From: Eubacterium sp.
Lineage (GTDB): Bacteria; Bacillota; Clostridia; Lachnospirales; Lachnospiraceae
NCBI GenBank assembly: GCA_017420535.1
Contig: JAFOIV010000048.1
Span: 1-62,293, forward strand
DNA length: 62,293 bases
Direction of reading: 5' to 3'
Below are positions 7,910-17,885 of the stretch, in pieces. Within the stretch, counting starts at the first letter, position 1. Each line of letters starts with the position of its first letter. The translations under genes and the position numbers were made by a program. The notes under the pieces are model-generated. The model was not told the origin of the DNA. It saw only the letters and a program-made list of their open reading frames with translations, and made no database searches.

Positions 7910-9418
7910 ATGTTAAAGAAAAGATTATTTTATATATTTTTTGCTCTTAATATAATTGCTACATTTACTCTGTTGGGTTTTGTTGTGCTTACAAAGATTG
8001 TTCCAACACTTTATGTAACACTGCTCTTGATCTTGTTTTTAATAATCCCTGTGGTTTTACTTATACTGCAGAAGGTGTTAAAGCACCATAGACAAAGAAG
8101 CAGGGTGAGAGTTATTGGTATCATACTTCTTATACTTGGTATCATTATTGATATAGTACTTATTTATTATGTTTATATTACCAATAGAACAATAGGAGAA
8201 GTAACCTCTGCAAATACTCAGTCTGAGATTATCCAGGTTTATGTAGCGAAAGATGATCCTGCAGAAAATATAAATGATGCCTTAAGCCGTGAATACAGAT
8301 TTGGTATTCTTAAGGTGGGGGATAGAGAAGTTGTTAATGAGCTTATAAATAAAATAGAATCCAATTCTACAGTTAAAATGGATATTATTGAATATCCTTC
8401 TATCATTGATCTGGTTTCAGCTATGAAATCATCAAAGATAGATTCATTTATTCTCTCAGATGCATATATGGAGGCTCTTTCTTCAATGGAAGGTTATGCT
8501 AAATATAATGAGTCTGTAAGAGCGATATATTCTACTAGTGTAGAGTCAGAGATAAAAGTTGTTAAGAAGAATGAAACTAAGGAAGTGGAAGAGTCCAGCT
8601 TTGATTATCTTTCTGAATGTTTTTCAATTTATATCAGTGGTATTGATACCTATGGACCGGTTACTACAAAGAGCCGTTCTGACGTAAATATCATTGCTAC
8701 TGTAAATCTTAAGACCCATAATGTACTCCTTGTTTCAACACCAAGAGATTTTTATGTACCATTTGGAATATTTGATGGAGCTAAGGATAAGCTTACTCAT
8801 GCTGGTGTTTATGGTATTGATACATCAATGGATGTGTTAGGAGATCTTTATGGTATAGATCTGAATTACTATATGCGTGTTAATTTTACAGGTTTTACCA
8901 GTATCATTGATAAGCTGGGTGGAGTTGATGTTGTAAGTGATGCCAGATTTTCAGCTGGTGGATATGTCTTTGTTGAAGGTTCCAATCATCTGACTGGAGC
9001 TGAGGCTCTTGCTTTTTCAAGAGAGAGATATTCATTTGCAGATGGAGACCGTGCCCGTGGCAGACATCAGATGGCTGTTATAAAAGCGGTTATTAATGGA
9101 ATGGCTTCTACAACTATTTTAACTAATTATTCATCAATTATGGCTGAATTATCTGGTACATTCCAGACTAATATGACACAGGATGAAATCGGAGAAATAG
9201 TTAAGGATCAGATAAGTACTCAAAAAGGTTGGAACGTTGTTACTTATTCCGTTGATGGATCAGGAACTACTGCCATGTCAGCTGCTATGGGTGTTAATGC
9301 TTATATGATGGTTCCTTATGATGATACGGTAGAATATGCCAAGGAGCTTATGACTAAGGTTAAAGATGGTTATACACTTAATCAGTCAACTGTAGAGGAT
9401 AATGCCCCAAAGCATTAA
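7910..9418 (+). CDS. Second LytR-CpsA-Psr (LCP) family protein
   Basis: Paralogue of the upstream LCP protein with the same layout: three N-terminal membrane segments within residues 1-95, an accessory domain near 110-215 beginning VYVAKDDPAEN, and a C-terminal LCP domain with SGIDTYG, KSRSDVN, STPRDFYVP and FSRERYSFADGDRARG. Unlike its paralogue it lacks the long acidic Thr/Glu tail and ends soon after the LCP domain. GGAGGAAGG precedes the ATG. It is 26 bases after glf and 29 before the ABC exporter, so probably co-transcribed with both. Confidence 0.9.
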   Translation: MLKKRLFYIFFALNIIATFTLLGFVVLTKIVPTLYVTLLLILFLIIPVVLLILQKVLKHHRQRSRVRVIGIILLILGIIIDIVLIYYVYITNRTIGEVTSANTQSEIIQVYVAKDDPAENINDALSREYRFGILKVGDREVVNELINKIESNSTVKMDIIEYPSIIDLVSAMKSSKIDSFILSDAYMEALSSMEGYAKYNESVRAIYSTSVESEIKVVKKNETKEVEESSFDYLSECFSIYISGIDTYGPVTTKSRSDVNIIATVNLKTHNVLLVSTPRDFYVPFGIFDGAKDKLTHAGVYGIDTSMDVLGDLYGIDLNYYMRVNFTGFTSIIDKLGGVDVVSDARFSAGGYVFVEGSNHLTGAEALAFSRERYSFADGDRARGRHQMAVIKAVINGMASTTILTNYSSIMAELSGTFQTNMTQDEIGEIVKDQISTQKGWNVVTYSVDGSGTTAMSAAMGVNAYMMVPYDDTVEYAKELMTKVKDGYTLNQSTVEDNAPKH

Positions 9419-9447
9419 TTGTCTATTCTTTATAACTGGAGTTAGAA

Positions 9448-11214
9448 ATGAAAGATTTACTTAAATATTTAAAGAATTATAAAATGCAGTCAATACTTGC
9501 ACCTTTTTTCAAGATGCTTGAAGCTATATTTGAGCTGATAGTGCCTCTTGTTATGGCGCGGATCATTGACTGCGGTATAAAGAATGCAGATACCGCCTAT
9601 GTAATAAAAATGGGCGGTATTTTGATTTTACTTGCTGTTGTAGGGGTTGGCTGTTCCATAACGGCTCAGTTCTTTGCAGCTAAGGCGGCAACTGGTTTTG
9701 CCAAGGAATTAAGAAGAGATCTGTTTAGTCATATTAACAGTTTATCTTATCCGGAACTGGACAAGCTTGGAGCATCTACTCTTATTACAAGAATGACATC
9801 AGATGTAAATCAGATCCAGTCTGGTGTAAATATGTTCCTTAGATTGTTCCTTCGTTCACCTTTTGTATTTCTTGGAGCTATAATAATGGCATTTTTGGTG
9901 GATGTTAAGGTTTCTATGATCTTTCTTATCATATTCCCGTTGCTCTGTCTTGTAGTATTTTATATTACATTTAAGAGCCTGCCTCTTTATAAAGACGTGC
10001 AGGGAAAACTTGATAAAGTAACCCTTCTTACCAGGGAAAATCTTTCCGGTGCAAGGGTAATAAGAGCTTTTAATCATGAAGAAAAAGAAAGAGAAGCATT
10101 TGATAATTCTACTAAAGAACTTATGAATGCAAGTCTTAAGGTAGGTAAGCTTTCGGCTTATATGAATCCTGTTACCTATCTTATAATTAATCTGGGAATT
10201 ATAGCTATCCTCTGGAGAGGCGGAATAAGAGTAAATGTTGGCTCTTTATCTCAGGGAGATGTAGTTGCCCTTATAAATTATATGACTCAGATTTTGGTGG
10301 AGCTTATTAAATTTGCAAATCTTATTGTAACTATTACTAAGGCTCTGGCTTCTGCGGATCGTATCGCTTTTGTCTTTAAGGAAAAGCCATCTGTAACATT
10401 TTCGGATGAAAATAAAGAGAAAAAAGCTGGTAAGAATAAATCTAAAAAGAATAAATCTGAAAAGAAGGTACCTGTGGTTGAATTCGATAATGTGTCGATT
10501 GCTTATCCGGGGGTATCTGAGGAAGCGTTATCTGATCTTTCCTTTAAAGCATATAAGGGTGAGATCATTGGTATTATCGGTGGAACAGGATCCGGAAAAT
10601 CCACTCTGGTTAATCTTATCCCGGGATTTTATAAGGCTACAAAAGGCAGTGTCCTTATAAATGGTAAGGATGTTTTTAGTTATAAAAAAGAAGAATTAAG
10701 AGAAAAGATAGGCATTGTTTTGCAAAAGGCTGTTCTTTTTAAAGGTACCATAAGGGAAAATATGAAATGGGGCAAGCCTGATGCTACAGATGAAGAAATA
10801 TTGGAGGCTTTAGAGATTGCTCAGGCTAAAAGCTTTGTAGATGAAAAAGATAAGAAGCTGGATTTTGTTATAGAGCAGGGAACTAAAAACCTTTCAGGTG
10901 GTCAGAAACAGCGCCTTACTATTGCAAGAGCCATTGTGAGACATCCGGAAATACTTATTCTTGACGACAGTTCTTCAGCTTTGGATTTTGCAACTGACGC
11001 AGCTTTAAGAAAGGCTATAAGAGCTAACTGTAAAGACGAGACAGTATTTATAGTTTCTCAGAGAGCCTCATCTATCAGATATGCAGATAAGATAATTGTT
11101 CTTGATGATGGTAATGTATGCGGCATAGGTAGTCATGAGGAACTTCTTAATACTTCGGAAGTGTATAAAGATATCTGCCTTTCTCAGATGGATAGAGAGG
11201 AGGCGCATCAGTAA
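9448..11214 (+). CDS. ABC exporter half-transporter, degenerate ATP-site subunit
   Basis: Type IV exporter subunit: an N-terminal membrane domain with six segments (residues 1-320) and a C-terminal ATPase. Walker A is GGTGSGKST, the signature is canonical LSGGQ, but Walker B ends LILDDSS (Asp in place of the catalytic Glu), and the switch His is replaced by Gln (IVSQRAS). This marks it as the subunit with the non-catalytic Walker site of a heterodimeric exporter. A Lys-rich insert (about residues 320-345) joins the two domains. It overlaps the next subunit by one base. Substrate unknown; the neighbours suggest envelope material or a drug/peptide. Confidence 0.92.
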   Translation: MKDLLKYLKNYKMQSILAPFFKMLEAIFELIVPLVMARIIDCGIKNADTAYVIKMGGILILLAVVGVGCSITAQFFAAKAATGFAKELRRDLFSHINSLSYPELDKLGASTLITRMTSDVNQIQSGVNMFLRLFLRSPFVFLGAIIMAFLVDVKVSMIFLIIFPLLCLVVFYITFKSLPLYKDVQGKLDKVTLLTRENLSGARVIRAFNHEEKEREAFDNSTKELMNASLKVGKLSAYMNPVTYLIINLGIIAILWRGGIRVNVGSLSQGDVVALINYMTQILVELIKFANLIVTITKALASADRIAFVFKEKPSVTFSDENKEKKAGKNKSKKNKSEKKVPVVEFDNVSIAYPGVSEEALSDLSFKAYKGEIIGIIGGTGSGKSTLVNLIPGFYKATKGSVLINGKDVFSYKKEELREKIGIVLQKAVLFKGTIRENMKWGKPDATDEEILEALEIAQAKSFVDEKDKKLDFVIEQGTKNLSGGQKQRLTIARAIVRHPEILILDDSSSALDFATDAALRKAIRANCKDETVFIVSQRASSIRYADKIIVLDDGNVCGIGSHEELLNTSEVYKDICLSQMDREEAHQ

Positions 11215-12983
11215 TGAAAAAGAATAATAAAGCATCAAAAAAAGTTTTAAAGGAATTGATGGTCTATATTAAACCATATAGATTATATGTGATACTTTCT
11301 CTTAGCTTTGCTGTGGTAACAGTGCTGTCCCAGTTATATGCTCCTAAATTATCAGGACTTGCTATTGATCATATTGTAGATAAAGGACTGGTGGATTTCG
11401 CAGGATTAAAGAAGATAGCAGTATATTTTCTTATAGTTACTGCCATTGCCATTATATCACAATGGACAATGACTATAATTAATAATAAAATAGCCTATAA
11501 TGTGGTCAGGGATATAAGAAAGAAAGCTTTAGATCATCTTGAGGTACTGCCTCTTAAATATCTGGATCAAAAAAGCTATGGTGATACGGTATCCCGTATT
11601 ATAGGTGATGTAGATCAGTTATCAGATGGCCTTCTTATGGGATTTACACAGCTTTTTACTGGTGTAGTGACCATACTTGCAACACTTATCTTTATGTTTA
11701 CCATAGATATAAAGATAGCATTTGTGGTGATCATCCTTACTCCTTTATCATTTTTAATAGCATCCTTTATCTCTAAGAGAACATATAAGATGTTTATTAA
11801 ACAGTCTGAAAAACGTGGTGAGATAACAGGGCTTATTGATGAAATGGTTGGTAATGAAAAAGTTGTTCAGGCTTTTTCGTATGAAGAAAGAGCTAAGGAA
11901 AGGTTTGATGAAATTAATGAGGAATTAGAAGAGGCTTCTCTTAAGGCAACATTTTTCTCATCTCTTGTTAATCCTTCCACAAGATTTATAAATAACTCGA
12001 TTTATGCCATAATCGGAGTTATCGGTGCTCTTAAGGTAATCAGAGGAAGTTTTACTGTTGGAAGTCTTACAGTATTTCTTAATTACGCTACACAGTATAC
12101 AAAGCCATTTAATGAGATATCCGGTGTTATAAATGAACTTCAGAACGCTATTGCCTGCTCTGCAAGAGTGTTTGAATTGATAAATGAAGAACCTGAGACG
12201 AAAGAAGCAGATAATGCTTATGTGCTTGGAGAAAATGAAGCTGTAAGCGGCCTGGTGGAACTGGATAAGGTTGATTTTTCTTATGTTAAAGAAAAAGAGC
12301 TTATTAAGGATTTTTGTCTTAAGGTTAAGCCTGGAGAAAGAGTGGCCATTGTTGGTCCTACGGGATGTGGAAAAAGTACTATCATTAATCTTTTAATGAG
12401 ATTTTATGATATAAATGATGGTTCTATTAAGGTTGATGGCCATGATATAAGAGAAGTATCAAGAGCTTCCCTTAGAAGTAATTATGGCATGGTGCTTCAG
12501 GAAACCTGGCTTAAGAGTGGTACTGTGAGAGAAAATATTGCCTATGGTTATAGCGAAGCAACAGATGAAGAAATCTTAAAGGCTGCAAAGCTGACCCATG
12601 CAGATTCATTTATAAGGCGTTTGCCTGATGGTTATAATACGGTTCTTTCTGAGGATGGAGGAAATCTGTCGGAAGGTCAAAAACAGCTGCTCTGTATAAC
12701 AAGAGTTATGCTTAAGCTTCCGCCAATGCTGATCCTTGATGAGGCTACTTCCTCTATCGATACAAGAACTGAGATTGATATCCAGAAAGCCTTCCTTAGA
12801 ATGATGAAGGGAAGAACAAGTTTTATAGTAGCTCACAGACTTTCTACCATTAGAGAGGCGGATACTATACTTGTTATGAAAGATGGTCATATAATAGAAC
12901 AGGGTAATCATGCTGCACTTCTTTCAAAGGGCGGATTTTACCATGATCTTTATTATAGTCAGTTCGATAATTCGAATGAATAA
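11214..12983 (+). CDS. ABC exporter half-transporter, catalytic-site subunit
   Basis: Partner of the preceding gene. Six-segment membrane domain (residues 1-325) and an ATPase with Walker A GPTGCGKST, Walker B LILDEATSS (catalytic Glu present) and switch His in FIVAHRLST. Its signature is LSEGQ instead of LSGGQ. In a heterodimer this variant signature faces the partner's defective Walker site, so one composite site is canonical and the other degenerate, as in TM287/288-type exporters. Translationally coupled to the upstream gene (TAATG). Tex follows after 23 bases. Confidence 0.92.
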   Translation: MKKNNKASKKVLKELMVYIKPYRLYVILSLSFAVVTVLSQLYAPKLSGLAIDHIVDKGLVDFAGLKKIAVYFLIVTAIAIISQWTMTIINNKIAYNVVRDIRKKALDHLEVLPLKYLDQKSYGDTVSRIIGDVDQLSDGLLMGFTQLFTGVVTILATLIFMFTIDIKIAFVVIILTPLSFLIASFISKRTYKMFIKQSEKRGEITGLIDEMVGNEKVVQAFSYEERAKERFDEINEELEEASLKATFFSSLVNPSTRFINNSIYAIIGVIGALKVIRGSFTVGSLTVFLNYATQYTKPFNEISGVINELQNAIACSARVFELINEEPETKEADNAYVLGENEAVSGLVELDKVDFSYVKEKELIKDFCLKVKPGERVAIVGPTGCGKSTIINLLMRFYDINDGSIKVDGHDIREVSRASLRSNYGMVLQETWLKSGTVRENIAYGYSEATDEEILKAAKLTHADSFIRRLPDGYNTVLSEDGGNLSEGQKQLLCITRVMLKLPPMLILDEATSSIDTRTEIDIQKAFLRMMKGRTSFIVAHRLSTIREADTILVMKDGHIIEQGNHAALLSKGGFYHDLYYSQFDNSNE

Positions 12984-13006
12984 AAAATAAGAAAAGGATT
13001 TTAGTT

Positions 13007-15157
13007 ATGGACATTTCAAAAAAAATAGCAGAAGAATTAGGGGTTAAGCAGTGGCAGACAGATGCTGCTATTGAACTTATTGATGAGGGGTGCACTATCC
13101 CTTTCATTGCAAGATATAGAAAGGAAAAGACTGGTACTCTTAATGATGAACAGCTTCGTAAGTTAGGGGAAAGACTTACATATCTTAGAAACTTAGAGGA
13201 TAGAAAAACAGCTGTTATCTCATCTATTGAAGAACAGGGTAAACTTACAGATGAACTTAAAGCTAAGATTTTAGAAGCAGAAACAATGGTGGCTGTGGAA
13301 GATCTTTACAGACCTTATAAACAAAAGAAAAAGACAAGAGCATCTGTAGCAAAAGAAAAGGGATTAGAAGGCCTTGCTACTATTATCAGACTTGAGATGA
13401 CTAAAAATACTATAGAAGAAGAGGCAAAGAAGTTTATCAATCCTGAAAAGGAAGTAAACACAGTAACTGAGGCTATAAATGGTGCCCTTGATATCATTGC
13501 TGAGTCTATTTCTGATGATGCAGAAATTAGAGCAGATATTAGAAAAAGAACCTTTGATAAAGGTATCATTAAGTCTGAAGGAAAAGATAAAGAAGCTGAA
13601 TCTGTTTATGAGAATTATTATGAATTCAGCGAGCCTGTATCAAAGATAACAGGTTACAGGATACTTGCTATCAATAGAGGTGAAAAGGAGAAGTTCCTTA
13701 CTGTTTCTATTGAGGCACCTGTGGAAGATATCCTTAGATATATCAGAAAAAAGATGATATTTAATGATAATCCAAATACTACTCCTTATCTTGAAAAGGC
13801 CATAGAAGATTCCTATGAAAGACTTATAGCTCCTTCAATTGAAAGAGATATAAGAAGTGAACTTACTGAAACTGCTGAAGATAATGCTATTGTTGTATTC
13901 GGTAAGAACTTAAGACAGCTTCTTATGCAGCCTCCAATTGCTAACTGTACTGTCCTTGGCTGGGACCCGGCTTTTAGAACAGGTTGTAAATTAGCGGTTG
14001 TTGATAAGACAGGTAAAGTACTGGATACAGCTGTAGTTTATCCAACAGCACCTACAACTGATGAGAAGATCAGAGCTGCCATGAATAAGGTTGAACAGCT
14101 TATAAAGAAATATGATATCGATCTTATCTCTTGCGGAAATGGTACAGCCAGCAGAGAATCTGAAGCTATCATTGCAGATATCATTTCAGAGGTAAAAGAT
14201 AAGAAAGTTAGTTATCTTATAACAAATGAGGCTGGTGCTTCAGTATATTCAGCTTCAGAACTTGCTACAGAAGAATTCCCAAATTTCGATGTAGGTCAGA
14301 GATCAGCTACTTCTATTGCAAGACGTGTACAGGATCCTCTTGCGGAATTAGTTAAGATCAGTCCGGAAGCTATAGGTGTTGGGCAGTATCAGCATGATAT
14401 GAATCAGAAGAAGTTAAAGGAAGCTCTTAAAGGTGTGGTAGAAGACTGTGTTAATGCAGTTGGTGTTGACCTTAATACCGCCTCAGCTTCGCTGCTTGAA
14501 TACATTTCAGGTGTAAGTAAGGCTATAGCAAAGAATATCGTAGCCTATAGAGAAGAAAATGGAAGCTTTACTGAGAGAAAACAGCTTCTTAAGGTTGCTA
14601 AACTTGGACCTAAAGCTTATGAACAGTGTGCAGGTTTCCTTAGAATAAGAAATGGTAAGAATCCTCTTGATAATACTGGAGTTCATCCTGAAAGTTATGA
14701 TGCAGCTTTAAAGATCATGGAAGAGGCAAAATATAATCTTAAGGATGTAAATGAAGGAAAAGAAGCAGGAGTCATTTTTATTAATGACTATAAAAAGACT
14801 GCTGAAAAGCTTGGTATCGGTGTTCCTACCCTTGAAGATATCATTAAAGAAATTCAGAGACCAGGTCGTGACCCTAGAGAAGATATGCCAACTCCGGTTC
14901 TTCGTAAAGATGTACTTGATATGAAGGACCTTAAAGAAGGTATGATCCTTAAAGGAACTGTAAGAAATGTTATAGATTTCGGCGCTTTTGTGGATATCGG
15001 AGTTCATCAGGATGGACTTGTACACATTTCTCAGCTTACAAATAAAAAGTTTATTAAGCATCCGCTTGAGGTGGTATCTGTTGGAGATATTGTTGAGGTT
15101 AAGGTGCTTTCAGTAGATATGAAGAAGAAGAGAATAGCGCTTACAATGATTTTGTGA
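13007..15157 (+). CDS. tex: Tex family RNA-binding transcription accessory protein
   Basis: Tex proteins are conserved nucleic-acid-binding proteins linked to transcription and RNA handling. Residues 1-315 hold the N-terminal helical region (WQTDAAIELIDEGCTIPFIARYRKE), then a YqgF/RNase-H-like domain (LGWDPAFRTGCKLAVVD), helix-hairpin-helix motifs (LNTASASLLEYISGVSKAIAK... region near 485-550) and a C-terminal S1 domain (residues about 645-716, GMILKGTVRNVIDFGAFVDI). The length of 716 residues is typical. AAAGGA precedes the ATG. Confidence 0.95.
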   Translation: MDISKKIAEELGVKQWQTDAAIELIDEGCTIPFIARYRKEKTGTLNDEQLRKLGERLTYLRNLEDRKTAVISSIEEQGKLTDELKAKILEAETMVAVEDLYRPYKQKKKTRASVAKEKGLEGLATIIRLEMTKNTIEEEAKKFINPEKEVNTVTEAINGALDIIAESISDDAEIRADIRKRTFDKGIIKSEGKDKEAESVYENYYEFSEPVSKITGYRILAINRGEKEKFLTVSIEAPVEDILRYIRKKMIFNDNPNTTPYLEKAIEDSYERLIAPSIERDIRSELTETAEDNAIVVFGKNLRQLLMQPPIANCTVLGWDPAFRTGCKLAVVDKTGKVLDTAVVYPTAPTTDEKIRAAMNKVEQLIKKYDIDLISCGNGTASRESEAIIADIISEVKDKKVSYLITNEAGASVYSASELATEEFPNFDVGQRSATSIARRVQDPLAELVKISPEAIGVGQYQHDMNQKKLKEALKGVVEDCVNAVGVDLNTASASLLEYISGVSKAIAKNIVAYREENGSFTERKQLLKVAKLGPKAYEQCAGFLRIRNGKNPLDNTGVHPESYDAALKIMEEAKYNLKDVNEGKEAGVIFINDYKKTAEKLGIGVPTLEDIIKEIQRPGRDPREDMPTPVLRKDVLDMKDLKEGMILKGTVRNVIDFGAFVDIGVHQDGLVHISQLTNKKFIKHPLEVVSVGDIVEVKVLSVDMKKKRIALTMIL

Positions 15158-15226
15158 TATGATTAATCTTTAGTTGAGCTTATTAACCAGTTAATACGTG
15201 TTTGTTTAAAAGAATCGAGGCAGTAT

Positions 15227-16441
15227 ATGAAGTTAAAAGATTTTAATTTGACAAAAGATGAGATGGTTGCAACTTGTGAAAAGTACATGAATGAACAGTT
15301 TAAGAGATTCGATTTTATCGCTGAATCCGGTAAAGACATGTATCTTTATGATGAAAATGGTGATGGATACCTTGATTTTATGGGTGGCATTGCTGTAAAT
15401 GCAGGTGGTCACTGCAGCCAGAGAGTTGTAGATGCTATTATCGATCAGGCTCGTACTCTTCTTCACAGCTCAAATTATTGCTATACAGTTCCTCAGATAA
15501 TGCTTGCCAAGCTGGTTTGCGAATCTATTGGAATGGAAAAGATCCAGTTCCAGAATTCAGGAGCTGAAGCAAATGAAGCTATGATTAAACTTGCTCGTAA
15601 ATATGGAGTTGATAACTTCGGTCCAAATAGATATAAGATCGTTACAGCTAAGAATTCATTCCATGGAAGAACTCTTGCTACTCTTGCAGCAACTGGACAG
15701 CCAGATTCAGCTATCCAGAAGGGATATGCTCCTTATGTTCCTGGTTTTTCTTATGCAGATTTCAATGACCTTAAGTCATTTGAAGATGCATGTGATGAAG
15801 ATACCATTGCTGTAATGGTAGAACCTATACAGGGCGAAGGCGGTGTTTATCCGGCTACTAAGGAATTCCTTCAGGGACTTCGTGATCTTTGTGATAGAAA
15901 AAATATGCTTCTTCTCTTTGATGAAGTACAGACTGGCTGGGGCAGAACAGGAAGTCTTATGGCATATATGGAATATGGTGTAAAGCCTGATGTTGTTTCT
16001 ATGGCAAAAGCTATGGGTGGCGGTATGCCTATCGGTGCTATGTGTACTTCTGAAAAGCTTATGCAGACTTTTGGACCAGGTGCTCATGGAACTACATTTG
16101 GTGGAAATCCTGTATGCTGTGCTGCAGCTTTCGCTGAGATCAGTGATATCATTGATACTAAGCTTGATAAGAATGCAAAAGAAGTTGGCGCTTATTTTAG
16201 AGAACAGTTAAAAGAATTACCTCATGTTAAAGAGGTACGTGGACTTGGACTTCTTACAGGAGTTGAGTTTGATCAGCCAATAGCCTTTGATATTAAGCAT
16301 AATGCAGCTGATAAGAAACTTCTTATGACTGCTGTAAGACCAACTGTTATCCGTATGGTTCCACCACTTATTGCATCAAAAGAAGATTGTGATAAGGCTG
16401 TTGCTATAATAAAAGAAGTTATAGCAGACTTATGCAAATAA
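15227..16441 (+). CDS. argD: Acetylornithine aminotransferase
   Basis: Class III PLP aminotransferase, predicted to make N-acetylornithine from the semialdehyde in arginine synthesis. Visible features are the FMGGIAVNAGGHC segment, QNSGAEANEAMIKLAR, the LLLFDEVQTGWGRTG motif, the PLP lysine in SMAKAMGGG (Lys261), and HGTTFGGNPVCCAAA. 404 residues is normal for ArgD. It is not in an arginine cluster; the only other arginine gene here is argH about 18 kb away. A related activity (succinylornithine or LysJ-like) cannot be excluded by sequence alone. Confidence 0.88.
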   Translation: MKLKDFNLTKDEMVATCEKYMNEQFKRFDFIAESGKDMYLYDENGDGYLDFMGGIAVNAGGHCSQRVVDAIIDQARTLLHSSNYCYTVPQIMLAKLVCESIGMEKIQFQNSGAEANEAMIKLARKYGVDNFGPNRYKIVTAKNSFHGRTLATLAATGQPDSAIQKGYAPYVPGFSYADFNDLKSFEDACDEDTIAVMVEPIQGEGGVYPATKEFLQGLRDLCDRKNMLLLFDEVQTGWGRTGSLMAYMEYGVKPDVVSMAKAMGGGMPIGAMCTSEKLMQTFGPGAHGTTFGGNPVCCAAAFAEISDIIDTKLDKNAKEVGAYFREQLKELPHVKEVRGLGLLTGVEFDQPIAFDIKHNAADKKLLMTAVRPTVIRMVPPLIASKEDCDKAVAIIKEVIADLCK

Positions 16442-16465
16442 AATAATTATTCCAAAGGAGAATAT

Positions 16466-17863
16466 ATGGAACGAGTTAATGCTTGGCTCACATATGATGA
16501 GTCAGATCTTTCAGAAATTGAAAAATTATCAGAAGGATATAAGGAATACCTTGATAAAGGCAAGACTGAAAGAGAAGGAACAAAGTATATTGTAGAGATG
16601 GCAAAGAAGGCTGGATATATTGATTTAAAGGATGCCATCAAAGAAAACAGAAGTCTTAAGCCAGGGGATAAATTATATGCTGTAAATATGGCAAAGACAG
16701 TTGCTCTCTTTAACATTGGTACAAAGCCATTAGAAGAAGGTCTTAATATTCTTGGAGCACATATTGACTCTCCTAGACTTGATGTAAAACAGAATCCACT
16801 TTATGAGTCTGATGATCTTGCATATCTTGATACTCATTATTATGGTGGCGTTAAGAAATACCAGTGGGTTACACTTCCTATGGCAATCCACGGTGTTGTA
16901 GCAAAGGCAGATGGCACACTTGTTGATATTGTCATTGGTGAAGATGAAAGTGATCCAGCATTTGTAATCACAGATATCCTTATCCACCTTGCTCAGACTC
17001 AGATGGCTAAGAAGGCTTCAAATGCAGTTGAAGGTGAAGATTTAGATCTTCTCATCGGTTCAAGACCTATTAAGCTTGGAGAAGATGAAAAGAAAGAGAA
17101 GAATCTTGTTACAAAGCAGCTTTTAAATATCCTTAAAGAAAAATACGATATTGAAGAAGAAGATTTTATCTCAGCTGAATTAGAGATAGTTCCGGCTGGT
17201 AAAGCCCGCGACTGTGGTATCGATAAGTCTATGATCTTAGGTTATGGCCAGGATGACAGAGTATGTGCATATACATCTCTTGTGGCTATGCTTAACGTAA
17301 ATGATGTTACAAGAACAACATGTACACTTCTTACAGATAAAGAAGAGATTGGTTCAGTTGGTGCAACTGGTATGCAGTCAAAATTCTTTGAAAATGTTGT
17401 TGCTGAGATCCTTAGCCTTAATGGAGAAGAGGGTGATCTTCGTTTAAGAAGATGTCTTGCTAATTCATTTATGCTTTCAAGTGATGTAAGTGCGGGCTTT
17501 GATCCACTTTATGCATCTAATTTTGAAAAGAAGAATGCTTCTTTCCTTGGAAGAGGTATGGTATTCAATAAATTTACAGGTGCACGTGGTAAATCTGGTT
17601 CAAATGATTCAAATGCTGAATATATCGGTAAGATCCGCGGAATCATGAATAATAATAAAGTTAACTACCAGACTGCTGAACTTGGAAAAGTTGATGTTGG
17701 CGGTGGCGGAACAATAGCTTATATCCTTGCACTTTACGATATGCAGGTTATTGATTGCGGTGTTGCAGTTCTTTCAATGCACTCACCTTGGGAAGTAACA
17801 TCTAAAGCGGATATTTATGAAGCAAAGAAAGGATATGAAGCTTTCCTTAGAGAGATTCAGTAA
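16466..17863 (+). CDS. M18 family aminopeptidase
   Basis: Cytosolic di-zinc aminopeptidase of the aspartyl-aminopeptidase family, removing N-terminal residues from peptides. Metal and catalytic residues are visible in order: HIDSPRLD, GQDDRVCAYTSL, TDKEEIGSVGATG, SSDVSAG and LSMHSPWEV. 465 residues matches bacterial M18 enzymes. CAAAGGAG lies seven bases before the ATG. It sits 24 bases after argD and 22 before the large sensor gene, suggesting one transcript, though the functions are not obviously linked. Confidence 0.93.
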   Translation: MERVNAWLTYDESDLSEIEKLSEGYKEYLDKGKTEREGTKYIVEMAKKAGYIDLKDAIKENRSLKPGDKLYAVNMAKTVALFNIGTKPLEEGLNILGAHIDSPRLDVKQNPLYESDDLAYLDTHYYGGVKKYQWVTLPMAIHGVVAKADGTLVDIVIGEDESDPAFVITDILIHLAQTQMAKKASNAVEGEDLDLLIGSRPIKLGEDEKKEKNLVTKQLLNILKEKYDIEEEDFISAELEIVPAGKARDCGIDKSMILGYGQDDRVCAYTSLVAMLNVNDVTRTTCTLLTDKEEIGSVGATGMQSKFFENVVAEILSLNGEEGDLRLRRCLANSFMLSSDVSAGFDPLYASNFEKKNASFLGRGMVFNKFTGARGKSGSNDSNAEYIGKIRGIMNNNKVNYQTAELGKVDVGGGGTIAYILALYDMQVIDCGVAVLSMHSPWEVTSKADIYEAKKGYEAFLREIQ

Positions 17864-17885
17864 ATTAAAATAACGGGTTAAATGT

